Shown: in pieces, positions 44,180 to 53,191 of the stretch
How positions within the stretch are numbered: the stretch's first letter is position 1
Layout of the letters: the number at the start of each line of letters is the position of its first letter
DNA from: Chitinophagales bacterium
Lineage (GTDB): Bacteria; Bacteroidota; Bacteroidia; Chitinophagales; BACL12
NCBI GenBank assembly: GCA_020636645.1
Contig: JACJXO010000002.1
Coordinates: forward strand, 186,001-250,000
Direction: 5' to 3'
DNA: 64,000 nt
The notes under the pieces: generated by a model
Told to the model about the DNA's origin: nothing
Seen by the model: the letters and a program-made list of their open reading frames with translations, nothing else
Database searches by the model: none
Position numbers and translations under genes: made by a program

Positions 44180-46415
44180 CCTGCTCATCTTATTTCCAGC
44201 CCAGACAGGCAATTCCTGTGGCTGGTTCTATGATGATGATGAGATCTCTTATCGTCCCTACAACCAGTACATCATAGATCTTCCCGAATGGGCCTGGTTC
44301 TATTATTCAGCACATGCACTGGATTTCGGCGACTTTACAGATACACCTTTTGACTACAACCTGTATTCTCAGAAAGAGGAGAACATTCGTTTCTGGTCTG
44401 ACTATTATCAGGGAAAATATACAGAAGCGTTCATCAGTGAAATGGTCTATGCTGATCCATCAGATCTGAAGCAGCTATGGGATGATGGTATCAGTAAAAA
44501 GAAGTCGCAGAAATGGAGTAATCCCCTCGCTCAACGATGGCAGAAAGGAGAAGGACTCAATGAACTGAAGTACCTGCTGTTTGCGCACGAGGTGGTGCCC
44601 TATGTACAGGAACTGGACTGGTGGAGCAACGAGACACAGGACCTGGAGACCATGCATATCCTGCAGGAACAGGCTGTGGATCTGGAAGCACAGGAGAATG
44701 ATCCCGGCATCCGGCAGCGCTATGCTTTTCAGGCCATCAGGCTGGCGCATTATGCAGGAAACTTTGATGATTGTTTGTTGCTGTTCGAGCAACTGGCAAA
44801 GAATACTGCTTCCGTCAATGATCTGTACTGGTGGTGCCTTTCGCTGAAGGCAGGAGCGCACCTGCGCAAGGGCGAATTTGCATCTGCGGCATACTACAAT
44901 GCGCTGGTGTTTGAACACAGCAGAGCGAAAAGACAATACGCCCTGCGTGATTTTTATATCGACAGCGACGCTACCTGGCAGCAGGCTTTGTCTATGTGCC
45001 GCAATGAACAGGAACAAAAGACCCTCTGGCTGATGGCTGGATACAAACAACCGAATGCAGCACCCATGTGTATGGAAGCGCTGTTGCAACTGGATCCTGC
45101 AGCTCCGGAACTGGAACTGCTCATTACACGTGAGGCAGAGCAGATACAAAGAGAATATCTTCCTGAACGGGACTTTGGCCTGCAGACTGATGCTCCATGG
45201 CTGCCACCTGCAACCAGTGATCGGATAGCAAGACTGCAACAGATCTTGCAAGCTGGTATTGCATCAGGTAAGACTGATCATGTGGCATTCTGGCAATGTG
45301 CTTCTGCTTTTCTGTATTTCCTTTCCGGCGATGAAGCATCCTGTGATGCAGCGCTTGCCATCGCGTCAAAACAGAAAGGAAATGACGAGCGCATGCAGTG
45401 GCAGATCACAGCGCTGCAGACATTGAATACACTCAGGTCTGTGGACCATATGGATGCCTTGGTAGAAAAAAAGATCCTGCCGGGATTGAAGCAGTTGGTC
45501 AAAGCACCGGATATGTTCGGCTATGATGCCTATCGCCTGGCCATGTATAAATTGTTCCTGCTGAACATCGAAGATCCGGTCAGGGCAGAGATCTGCATGA
45601 ATCAGGCAAAATACACCGATCCGCAGGCCATTTATCTGGACTATCCGGTAGATGAGATGATCGCTTTTTTCAGGGATAAGAATCTATCGCCGATGGATCA
45701 GTTCCTGCACGATGTGTACAGCAACCAGCTGCCTGATCTGCTCGATATGAAAGCAACTGTGCAGATGCACTACCAGCAATGGGAGGCGGCGAAAGCAACA
45801 CTCCAGGAGATCATAGACGGCGGCGGACAGGTCATGGAACTCTATGCAGATCCGAAAGAGATCCATTACTATGATTGCCATGATTGTGATCATATGGCCT
45901 TTGAAGGACACTACGATAAAATGGACCTCTGCAATGATATCCTCAGCCTCGAGAAAAAAGTGGAACAGACCACCGGTGAAGAGAAAGCAGAGGCCTGTCA
46001 CCTGCTGGGAAATATCTATTACAACATCAGTCATTTTGGTAACAGCTGGATGGCCACAAGCTATTATCTCAATACGACTTTCTTCGACTACTATAGCTGG
46101 AATGGCGATGAGCATATCTGGCCCATTGCAGATGATGATCCCAACAGCGTGTTTGACAACACCAAAGCTTTGTTCTACTATGATCAGGCTGCAGAACTTA
46201 CCCGCGACCGGGAATTTGCGGCCTACAATGTATTCCTGGCTGCCAAGTGTGAACAGAACATGATGTACATATCAGGAGCACCGGATAACGTAGAGACCAC
46301 CCTGGACTACCGAACCCGATTTGATCTGCTCCGTTCTGATTACAAAGACACGGAAGTGTACCTCGATGCCATTGATGTGTGCAAGTACTTTGCCTATTAT
46401 GTACAGAATTATTAG
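44142..46415 (+). CDS. Large secreted Trp/Tyr/Cys-rich helical protein of unknown function
   Basis: A 757-residue protein with a signal peptide whose end has NSCGWFYDDDE, so Cys26 could carry lipid. The remainder is mostly helical and TPR-like (about 150-700), with YDCHDCDHMAFEGHYD near 570-585. Many Trp and Tyr residues occur, for example NPLAQRWQKGEGLNELKYLLFAHEVVPYV and SHFGNSWMATSYYLNTTFFDYYSW. Pairing with the DUF3142-like lipoprotein suggests a complex. No enzymatic motif is recognised. Confidence 0.7.
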   Translation: MKNWTRSFPLLSSLLILFPAQTGNSCGWFYDDDEISYRPYNQYIIDLPEWAWFYYSAHALDFGDFTDTPFDYNLYSQKEENIRFWSDYYQGKYTEAFISEMVYADPSDLKQLWDDGISKKKSQKWSNPLAQRWQKGEGLNELKYLLFAHEVVPYVQELDWWSNETQDLETMHILQEQAVDLEAQENDPGIRQRYAFQAIRLAHYAGNFDDCLLLFEQLAKNTASVNDLYWWCLSLKAGAHLRKGEFASAAYYNALVFEHSRAKRQYALRDFYIDSDATWQQALSMCRNEQEQKTLWLMAGYKQPNAAPMCMEALLQLDPAAPELELLITREAEQIQREYLPERDFGLQTDAPWLPPATSDRIARLQQILQAGIASGKTDHVAFWQCASAFLYFLSGDEASCDAALAIASKQKGNDERMQWQITALQTLNTLRSVDHMDALVEKKILPGLKQLVKAPDMFGYDAYRLAMYKLFLLNIEDPVRAEICMNQAKYTDPQAIYLDYPVDEMIAFFRDKNLSPMDQFLHDVYSNQLPDLLDMKATVQMHYQQWEAAKATLQEIIDGGGQVMELYADPKEIHYYDCHDCDHMAFEGHYDKMDLCNDILSLEKKVEQTTGEEKAEACHLLGNIYYNISHFGNSWMATSYYLNTTFFDYYSWNGDEHIWPIADDDPNSVFDNTKALFYYDQAAELTRDREFAAYNVFLAAKCEQNMMYISGAPDNVETTLDYRTRFDLLRSDYKDTEVYLDAIDVCKYFAYYVQNY

Positions 46416-47555
46416 TATAAGGTATTAAGTATTGAGTAGCGGGTAGTGAGATACTGGTCATTGGATCGTTGATTCGGTTCAAGTACAATAAGAGTACCAT
46501 CAAAGGAACACGTCATTCCTGAAGCCGACGATGGAGGCTATCAGGACCTCTTATTTCAGCTACCGCTCACTCAAATATATTATTGGTCAATTGATCAGTA
46601 TGAGATCCCCTGTCTGCCGGACAGGCAAGCTGCTTTCGCAGGGATGACCCCTCCTCCGGAAAAGCAACGTCGATAACCAAAAAACTCCTCCAAAAGGATA
46701 CGTCATTCCTGAAGCCGACGAAGGAGGCAATCAGGAATCTCTTACCTCGGTTACCGTTCACTCCTCCAAAGCGAATTGTCATCCCCCTGCCTGCCGGCAG
46801 GCAGGGGCTTCTTACCGAAGAATGAGGGAAGAATACCGGGATCTGGAATTGTACTGAGCGAGAAATAACTTACTTCAAGTCAGACCCCGGCATTGTTCGT
46901 TCCTCACAAGCCGGGGTGACAATCCCTTTTATAAAGTTTCTAATACCGGAAAAAGCATCGTCAATGAACCGCAAACCTTTCCAAAGGAACACGTCATTCC
47001 TGAAGCCGACGAAGGAGGCAATCAGGAATCTCCTGTCTCAGTTACCGCTCACTCCTCCAAAGCGAATTGTCATCCCCCTGCCTGCCGGCAGGCAGGGGCT
47101 TCTTACCGAAGAATGAGGGAAGAATGCCGGGATCTGGAATCAAATTGATCGAGAAACAAATGCCTTCAAGCCAGACCCCGGCATTGTTCGTTCCTCACAA
47201 GCCGGGGTGACAACCACTTTTTCTATTGTACCTAATTCTGGAAAAGGTATCGTCTATAATCTTCAAACCTTTCCAAAGGAATACGTCATTCCTGAAGCCG
47301 ACGAAGGAGGCTATCAGGAATCTCCTGTTTCTGTTACCGCTCACTCCTTGCTCCGATATGAGCCTGTGTTACCGAAGTGTCCCGATCTTGTTTTTAAATT
47401 CTCAGCGGACAGCGCCGTGTATTCACAACACTGTTTCCCGTATGCAGATCAGTGTTCCTGTGCCCTCTGTGTATCTTGTGTTCCATCTTATTTCTGTGTA
47501 TTCTGTGTTCCATTATGCCTTCCATCCCTTAATTTTATCCTTTCAACCTGACAAC
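46416..47555. repeat. Non-coding array of 291-292-bp tandem units
   Basis: No gene is seen in this 1.14-kb gap. The module CGTCATTCCTGAAGCCGACG occurs at 46511, 46701, 46992 and 47284; the last three are spaced 291 and 292 nt apart. Each full unit also has a 24-bp perfect palindrome (46784-46807 and 47075-47098, arms CCCCTGCCTGCC) and a second hairpin with arms ACCCCGGC/GCCGGGGT. Short open frames are repeated with the units and are therefore not genes. The region starts with GTATTGAGTAG-type simple sequence. A region of TGTGTATTC-type sequence lies at 47410-47520, before glyA. Confidence 0.85.
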
Positions 47556-48827
47556 ATGCAAAGAGACCAGCAGGTATTCGATATCATTCAGAAAGAGCGT
47601 GAGCGCCAGACCCATGGTATCGAACTCATCGCATCCGAGAATTACGTGAGCGACCAGGTGATGGAGGCCATGGGTTCCATCATGACCAATAAATATGCAG
47701 AAGGATATCCCGGCCGCCGCTACTATGGCGGCTGTGAGTTTGTGGACATGACCGAACAGCTGGCCATCGATCGGGCAAAACAGATGTACGGTGCTGCCTA
47801 TGCCAATGTGCAGCCGCACAGTGGTGCCCAGGCCAATGCCGCAGTGTACCTCGCATGCATGCAGACAGGCGATACCGTACTGGGTTTCGACCTGTCGCAC
47901 GGCGGTCACCTGACCCACGGCTCTCCGGTCAATTTCTCGGGCAAATACTACCGTCCTGTATTTTATGGCGTGGAAGAGGAGACAGGTCGCATTGACATGG
48001 ACAAAGTGGAAGCAAAAGCGCTGGAAGAAAAACCAAAGATGATCATCTGCGGTGCTTCTGCCTATGCCCGCGACTGGGACTATGCCCGCTTCCGTGCCAT
48101 TGCTGATAAGGTAGGAGCCATCCTGCTGGCCGATGTATCGCATCCCTCCGGACTGATCGTGAGCAAACTGCTCAACGATCCCATGCCGCATTGCCACATC
48201 GTGACCACCACCACCCACAAGACCCTGCGAGGTCCGAGAGGAGGGATGATCCTGATGGGACAGGACTTTGAAAATCCATGGGGGCTCACCACTCCGAAAG
48301 GAGATATCAAACTGATGAGTGCTGTGCTGGATGGTGCTGTATTCCCGGGTATCCAGGGAGGTCCGCTGGAACATGTCATCGCTGCCAAGGCAGTGGCCTT
48401 CGGCGAAGCGCTGACAGAAGACTATCGCATCTACTGTCGCCAGATCATCAGCAATGCCCAGGTCATGGCCATGGAACTGGTGAACAGAGACTACCACATC
48501 ATCAGCGGTGGTACTGATAACCACCTGATGCTGATCGACCTGCGAAACAAGAATATCAGCGGAAAGAAAGCGGAAAAACTGCTGGGCGATGCCCACATCA
48601 CCGTGAATAAGAACATGGTACCCTTCGATGATAAATCACCTTTCGTTACCTCTGGCATCCGCATCGGCACAGCTGCCATCACCACCCGTGGTATGAAGGA
48701 AGATGACATGGTGCAGATCATCAACTGGATCGATCGCCTTATACTGGATCCCGACAACGAAGCAAATATCAAACAGGTAGGCAACGAGGTCATGGCCTTC
48801 GCAGAAACCTTCCCGCTGTTCGCCTGA
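47556..48827 (+). CDS. glyA: Serine hydroxymethyltransferase
   Basis: A 423-residue PLP enzyme interconverting serine and glycine with tetrahydrofolate, the main source of one-carbon units. Visible: GIELIASENYVSDQVMEA, NKYAEGYPGRRYYGGCEFVD, VQPHSGAQAN, the PLP lysine at about residue 222 in THKTLRGPRGG, FPGIQGGPLEHVIAAKA and TSGIRIGTAAITTRG. The ATG at 47556 opens at the normal N terminus; the longer open frame reaches back into the repeat array and is not coding. Confidence 0.96.
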   Translation: MQRDQQVFDIIQKERERQTHGIELIASENYVSDQVMEAMGSIMTNKYAEGYPGRRYYGGCEFVDMTEQLAIDRAKQMYGAAYANVQPHSGAQANAAVYLACMQTGDTVLGFDLSHGGHLTHGSPVNFSGKYYRPVFYGVEEETGRIDMDKVEAKALEEKPKMIICGASAYARDWDYARFRAIADKVGAILLADVSHPSGLIVSKLLNDPMPHCHIVTTTTHKTLRGPRGGMILMGQDFENPWGLTTPKGDIKLMSAVLDGAVFPGIQGGPLEHVIAAKAVAFGEALTEDYRIYCRQIISNAQVMAMELVNRDYHIISGGTDNHLMLIDLRNKNISGKKAEKLLGDAHITVNKNMVPFDDKSPFVTSGIRIGTAAITTRGMKEDDMVQIINWIDRLILDPDNEANIKQVGNEVMAFAETFPLFA

Positions 48828-49006
48828 AAACATCTGATCAGGTAAGATACTGACCACTCACTCCCTGCCAACAGCAGGGTTCACTGCTTATTACTTGCTG
48901 CTCACTGCAGCCGATACCCCTGTAGCTCCAGATAACTACTTAGGAGAGACTCACTTCTCACTGCTTTCTGCTCTACTGCTGCCCAATGGGCAACTGCTCA
49001 CTGCTC

Positions 49007-50188
49007 TCAATAAAACTCCGTCTTATACGGATACCTGACCTTATAAGCTTCCGCCACCATCAGCAATATCCGGTCACGCAGTTCTTCTATGTTGCGTTTC
49101 TCAATGGCTGAGATGAACACGGCATTCTCATTGCTGCGCTGCATCCAGGTCTGCTTGAGTTCGTCAACGATATCTTTTTTGATCTCTTCCTTCAGATACG
49201 GATCGAACATCCGCTCTTCATACAGGTCCATCTTGTTGAACACCATGATGGTAGGCTTATCGCGGGCACCGATGTCTTCCAGGGTGGCATTCACCGTGGC
49301 GATATGATCTTCAAAGGCAGGATGCGATACATCAACCACGTGCAGCAGCACATCTGCTTCCCGCACTTCGTCCAGGGTGCTCTTGAAACTTTCCACCAGG
49401 TGATGGGGCAGCTTGCGGATGAAACCTACCGTGTCAGATAACAGAAACGGAGTGCGTTCGAATACCACCTTGCGCACGGTCGTATCCAGTGTGGCGAACA
49501 ATTTATTCTCTGCGAACACCTCGCTTTTGCTCAGCACATTCATCAGGGTACTCTTACCCACGTTGGTATATCCCACCAGGGCCACCCTGATGAACTCTCC
49601 CCGGTTCTTGCGCTGGGTATGACTTTGTTTGTCAATGTCCTTCAGTTTCTGCTTCAGCAGGCTGATGCGCTGCTGGGCCACCCTCCGGTCTGTTTCTATT
49701 TCTTTTTCACCCGCACCTCGCATACCGATACCGCCCTTGATCCTGTCGAGGTGGGTCCACATACCTCTCAGTCTTGGCAGCAGGTACTGGGTCTGCGCCA
49801 GCTCCACCTGGGTCTTGGCCTGCATGGTCTGTGCTCTGGAAGCAAAAATGTCCAGGATGAGCATGCTGCGGTCCAGCACTTTCACCTTCACGGCTTCTTC
49901 GATATTGCGCAGCTGAGCAGGACTGATCTCGTCATCGATCAGTACCAGGTCGATGTCTTTTTCTTCCACGTATCGCTGTACTTCTTCCAGCTTTCCCTTC
50001 CCAATATAGGTGCGCTTTTCCGGAGTGGTCAGTTTCTGATAGAAACGCTCTATCACTTCTGCTCCGGCCGTTTGCGCCAGGAATGCCAGCTCGTCCAGAT
50101 ACTCTTCGAGCTGCTCCACGGTCTGGTATTGGGTCACCAGTCCTATGAGTATCGCTCTTTCCTTATCTTGTACTGAAAGGTCCTGCAT
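49007..50188 (-). CDS. hflX: Ribosome-associated GTPase HflX
   Basis: A 393-residue GTPase. The N-terminal HflX domain (about 10-190, with the phrases EVQRYVEEKDIDLVLIDDEISPAQLRNIE and GGIGMRGAGEKEIETDRR) is followed by a G domain with GYTNVGKST (G1), DTVGFIRKLPHHLVESFKSTL (G3) and NKMD (G4). HflX rescues or splits stalled ribosomes under stress. The ATG at 50188 is chosen because the conserved domain starts soon after; TAACTTCG, one mismatch from the -7 box, lies 8 nt upstream. Confidence 0.95.
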   Translation of the reverse strand: MQDLSVQDKERAILIGLVTQYQTVEQLEEYLDELAFLAQTAGAEVIERFYQKLTTPEKRTYIGKGKLEEVQRYVEEKDIDLVLIDDEISPAQLRNIEEAVKVKVLDRSMLILDIFASRAQTMQAKTQVELAQTQYLLPRLRGMWTHLDRIKGGIGMRGAGEKEIETDRRVAQQRISLLKQKLKDIDKQSHTQRKNRGEFIRVALVGYTNVGKSTLMNVLSKSEVFAENKLFATLDTTVRKVVFERTPFLLSDTVGFIRKLPHHLVESFKSTLDEVREADVLLHVVDVSHPAFEDHIATVNATLEDIGARDKPTIMVFNKMDLYEERMFDPYLKEEIKKDIVDELKQTWMQRSNENAVFISAIEKRNIEELRDRILLMVAEAYKVRYPYKTEFY

Positions 50189-50311
50189 CGGGATTGCGAA
50201 GTTAGCCCTTTGTGTTGTAACGATTCCGTTTCTTTTGTTACACTTTTTACTGAAAGAGGGAACTATGTTTAGAGTCCCTGTGGTGCACACACCCTAACCA
50301 ACCCAACGACT

Positions 50312-52078
50312 ATGAGCAGCAGGTTACTTTACTCCGGGGTGTTGACCGCCTTACTTTTGACAGCAGGATCAGCCATCGCACAGGCCCCTGCATTACCTAA
50401 TGGATATGCCCCCTGGGAGCTGGACCTGCTTGACTCCTACATACCCTACAAGACCACTTCCGGCATCACCAGTCCGCCGGAACTGCCTGTTCGTGCCAGT
50501 GCAGAATGGGAAGAGATTGACGCCCTGCTGGTCACCTGGACCGGCTATACCAATACCATCAGAGAGATCGTGCGATATGCACAGGAGGAATGCGAGGTGT
50601 ATATACTATGTGCAGATACCAACACGGTAAAGACCAGCCTTGAAAGTGCATCCATACCACTCGATAATATCACCCTCGTGGAAGGTGGCTTCAATTCTGT
50701 ATGGGCCCGCGATTACGGCCAGTGGAATGTCTATGCCAACGATGTGGATTCCCTCTACCTCATCGACTGGATCTATAACCGTCCGCGACCGCTGGATGAT
50801 GCCGTTCCGGAACTGATGTCGCAGCTGACGGGACTGCCTATCTATACCACTACAGAAGTGCCTTATGACCTGGTGCACACCGGAGGAAATTTCATGACCG
50901 ATGGCTGGGGAACCGGATTTTCATCCCGCCTCGTCCTGGACGAAAATGATGGTAACGACTACAGCCTGGAGCCAAAAACAGAAGGCGAGATCGACTATAT
51001 CATGGATGCATTCATGGGCATCAGCACTTATATCAAGATGGAGACCCTGCCTTACGATCAGATCCACCACATTGATATGCATATGAAGCTGCTGGATGAA
51101 GAGACCATACTGGTGGGCGAATACCCGGAAGGGGAAGCTGATGGTCCGCAGATAGAAGCGAACATCGAATACATCCAGGACAACTACACCAGTATATTCG
51201 GCACACCGTATAAATTCGAGCGCATCCTCATGCCGCCTGATGAAGCAGGCAATTTTCCGGACGATGGTTCCTGGTGGAATCCCGGCGATTACCGCACCTA
51301 CACCAACTTCGTATTCATCAACAAGACAGTGATCGTACCGGCTTACGAAGAACAATATGATACTACCGCTTATCGGATCCTATCAGATCTGCTACCCGGA
51401 TATCGCATTGTGATGATAGATTGTAATGAGATCATACAGGCATTGGGAGCCATCCACTGCGTAACAAAAGAAGTGGCCACCAATGAACCTTTGCTCATCA
51501 CCCACCAGCCTTTGCAGGATACAGAAGAACTCTTCGCCGATTATGAAGTGGATGCCTGGATACTGCACCGTGATGGTATTGCAGAAGCAGAGATCTTTTA
51601 TACCACAGATACTGCAGCAGGTTTCTGGAATACATCGCCCATGACCCTGGCGGATGTGGCTTCCAATACCTGGACCGGCTTCATTCCTGCGCAGGAAGAT
51701 GGTGCCGAAGTGTTCTATTATATCTATGCCCAAGCCACAACCGGAAAAGAACAGGTGAGACCCATTACAGCACCCGATGGATTCTGGCATTTCCGTGTAG
51801 GTGGTGCCATCAGCAATCTGGAAGAATCACACGATGACCTCATCGCTGTATGGCCCAATCCGGTCGATGATCATGTGAGCATTGACCTGCGTGATCTGCG
51901 TAGTGCAGACAAGTGGCAGCTCTCGCTGACAGAACCATCCGGTAAGGAAGTGTATGCTGCTACAGCGTTTGGCGGACAGGTCATTCACCTTCCGCTCGCA
52001 CTTCTGCCCTCCGGCACCTATTGGATATCTTTACGCTCAGGCGATGCTTGTATGGCCCGCCAGATCGTAAAGCGCTGA
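50312..52078 (+). CDS. Secreted peptidylarginine-deiminase-like protein with T9SS sorting domain
   Basis: A 588-residue secreted member of the agmatine deiminase/peptidylarginine deiminase superfamily, with signal peptide (ends AIAQ), catalytic domain (about 55-390) and T9SS type-A sorting domain (last about 80 residues, VWPNPVDDHVSID). Putative catalytic residues are Asp134 (WARDYG), His253 and Asp255 (HHIDMHMK), Asn332 (YTNFVF) and Cys383 (GAIHCVT). Two Arg in YNRPRP (157, 159) match the substrate-binding pair of Porphyromonas gingivalis PPAD. The family converts guanidino groups to ureido groups. An extracellular arginine-modifying role is inferred; free agmatine as substrate is the alternative. 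Confidence 0.88.
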   Translation: MSSRLLYSGVLTALLLTAGSAIAQAPALPNGYAPWELDLLDSYIPYKTTSGITSPPELPVRASAEWEEIDALLVTWTGYTNTIREIVRYAQEECEVYILCADTNTVKTSLESASIPLDNITLVEGGFNSVWARDYGQWNVYANDVDSLYLIDWIYNRPRPLDDAVPELMSQLTGLPIYTTTEVPYDLVHTGGNFMTDGWGTGFSSRLVLDENDGNDYSLEPKTEGEIDYIMDAFMGISTYIKMETLPYDQIHHIDMHMKLLDEETILVGEYPEGEADGPQIEANIEYIQDNYTSIFGTPYKFERILMPPDEAGNFPDDGSWWNPGDYRTYTNFVFINKTVIVPAYEEQYDTTAYRILSDLLPGYRIVMIDCNEIIQALGAIHCVTKEVATNEPLLITHQPLQDTEELFADYEVDAWILHRDGIAEAEIFYTTDTAAGFWNTSPMTLADVASNTWTGFIPAQEDGAEVFYYIYAQATTGKEQVRPITAPDGFWHFRVGGAISNLEESHDDLIAVWPNPVDDHVSIDLRDLRSADKWQLSLTEPSGKEVYAATAFGGQVIHLPLALLPSGTYWISLRSGDACMARQIVKR

Positions 52079-52953
52079 TACGTTACCTCTCACATAGCGA
52101 GATCGACAAAGAGCGATGGGATGCCTGTATCGCAGGATCACTGAATGCGCTGCCCTATGCTTATTCGCACTACCTGGATGTGGTGACCGGTAACTGCTGG
52201 GATGCCCTCGTACTCGATGAATATGCGGCTGTGTTTCCATTGCCCGTCAGAAAGAAATGGGGTTTCCGGGCGGTCTTTCAGCCCTTCTTTTGTCAGCAGC
52301 TCGGATTGTTTGTCACCGATGCAGCTCAATATGATCTGCTGCCTGAATTTCTCCGGGCCATTCCTAAAAGATTCATCCGGGTCTATGTGCAGCTGAACAC
52401 CCGCAACAGCATGCCTGCAGCTGATCATCGGGTAACTTATCAGATACCATTACAGCGTGATTACGCTTCCATCGCAGAACAGTATGGCACCATTGTGCGC
52501 AAGAATATGAAGCGCATCGGCAACATGGAACTGACCCATGAATCATCGCCCGACGTGCCCACCTTCCTGCGTTTCCTGAAAGAAAATCTGGGCGACAAAC
52601 TCAGCGACCTGGGTCCGAAAGACATGCACATGCTGCAGGCACTGCTGCAGATGTTGCTGGAAAGGAAAGAAGGTTTCATCCGCTATGCACTGGACGAAAG
52701 CGGACAAAGACAAGGTGCGGTCTTCCTGGTGCACAGTCACGGTATGCTCATCTACCTGCTGGCAGCACACACGCCTGCAGGCAAGAAGAAAAGTGTCATG
52801 ACCTACCTCATAGATTCCGTGTTGCAGGAATATGCAGAAAAGGAAAAGCTATTCGATTTTGAAGGGAGTATGATCCCCGGCATCGCCAGATTCTACAGCA
52901 ACTTCGGTGCACGGGAGGTGAAGTTTCCGGTGTTTAGGAAGGGTATTGTGTAG
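52048..52953 (+). CDS. FemAB/GNAT-like acyltransferase
   Basis: A protein of about 300 residues with a GNAT_6/FemAB-like C-terminal half (GSMIPGIARFYSNFGA, LIYLLAAHTPAGKK) and an N terminus with DALVLDEYAAVFPLPVRKKWG. The apparent conserved start (LIRYLSHSEIDKERWDACI) lies at a CTG at 52075, which overlaps the upstream TGA as CTGA, like an ATGA junction. In-frame TTG codons at 52048 and 52021 are alternatives; there is no in-frame ATG. FemAB-type enzymes add amino acids or acyl groups to cell-wall or lipid precursors; the substrate is not known. Confidence 0.8.
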   Translation: MYGPPDRKALIRYLSHSEIDKERWDACIAGSLNALPYAYSHYLDVVTGNCWDALVLDEYAAVFPLPVRKKWGFRAVFQPFFCQQLGLFVTDAAQYDLLPEFLRAIPKRFIRVYVQLNTRNSMPAADHRVTYQIPLQRDYASIAEQYGTIVRKNMKRIGNMELTHESSPDVPTFLRFLKENLGDKLSDLGPKDMHMLQALLQMLLERKEGFIRYALDESGQRQGAVFLVHSHGMLIYLLAAHTPAGKKKSVMTYLIDSVLQEYAEKEKLFDFEGSMIPGIARFYSNFGAREVKFPVFRKGIV

Positions 52954-52998
52954 TGGGTAATGAGTATTGAGTAGTGGGTAGTGAGTATTGGGTATTGA

Positions 52999-53191
52999 GT
53001 ATGGAGACAAATAGACCAGCGCTAAACTGCCAACTGAAAACCGCCAACTGCTAACTTACCCTTGGATTCCAGGATAACTATTATTTACTGTTTCCACAGA
53101 TTTACCTGCCTGTCGAAAGAGGGATAGGTATGGAGACAAATAGACCAGCGCTAAACTGCCAACTGAAAACCGCCAACTGCTAACTTACCCT
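52999..53191. repeat. 64-bp direct repeat before the dnaN stop
   Basis: Positions 52999-53062 and 53128-53191 are identical over 64 bp with a 129-nt period. Both contain GCCAACTG-type simple sequence. The sequence just upstream (52954-52998) is GTATTGAGTAGTGGG-type. No gene is seen in the 237-nt gap. Confidence 0.93.

Noticed and set aside
46916..47555. Open frames in the repeat array, including an extension of glyA upstream to 47226
   Set aside because: The same peptide phrases (PFQRNTSFLKPTKEAIRNLL) recur because the DNA repeats; glyA aligns to its family only from 47556.
47535..48596. 353-codon minus-strand frame opposite glyA
   Set aside because: It mirrors the codon periodicity of glyA; no recognisable protein.
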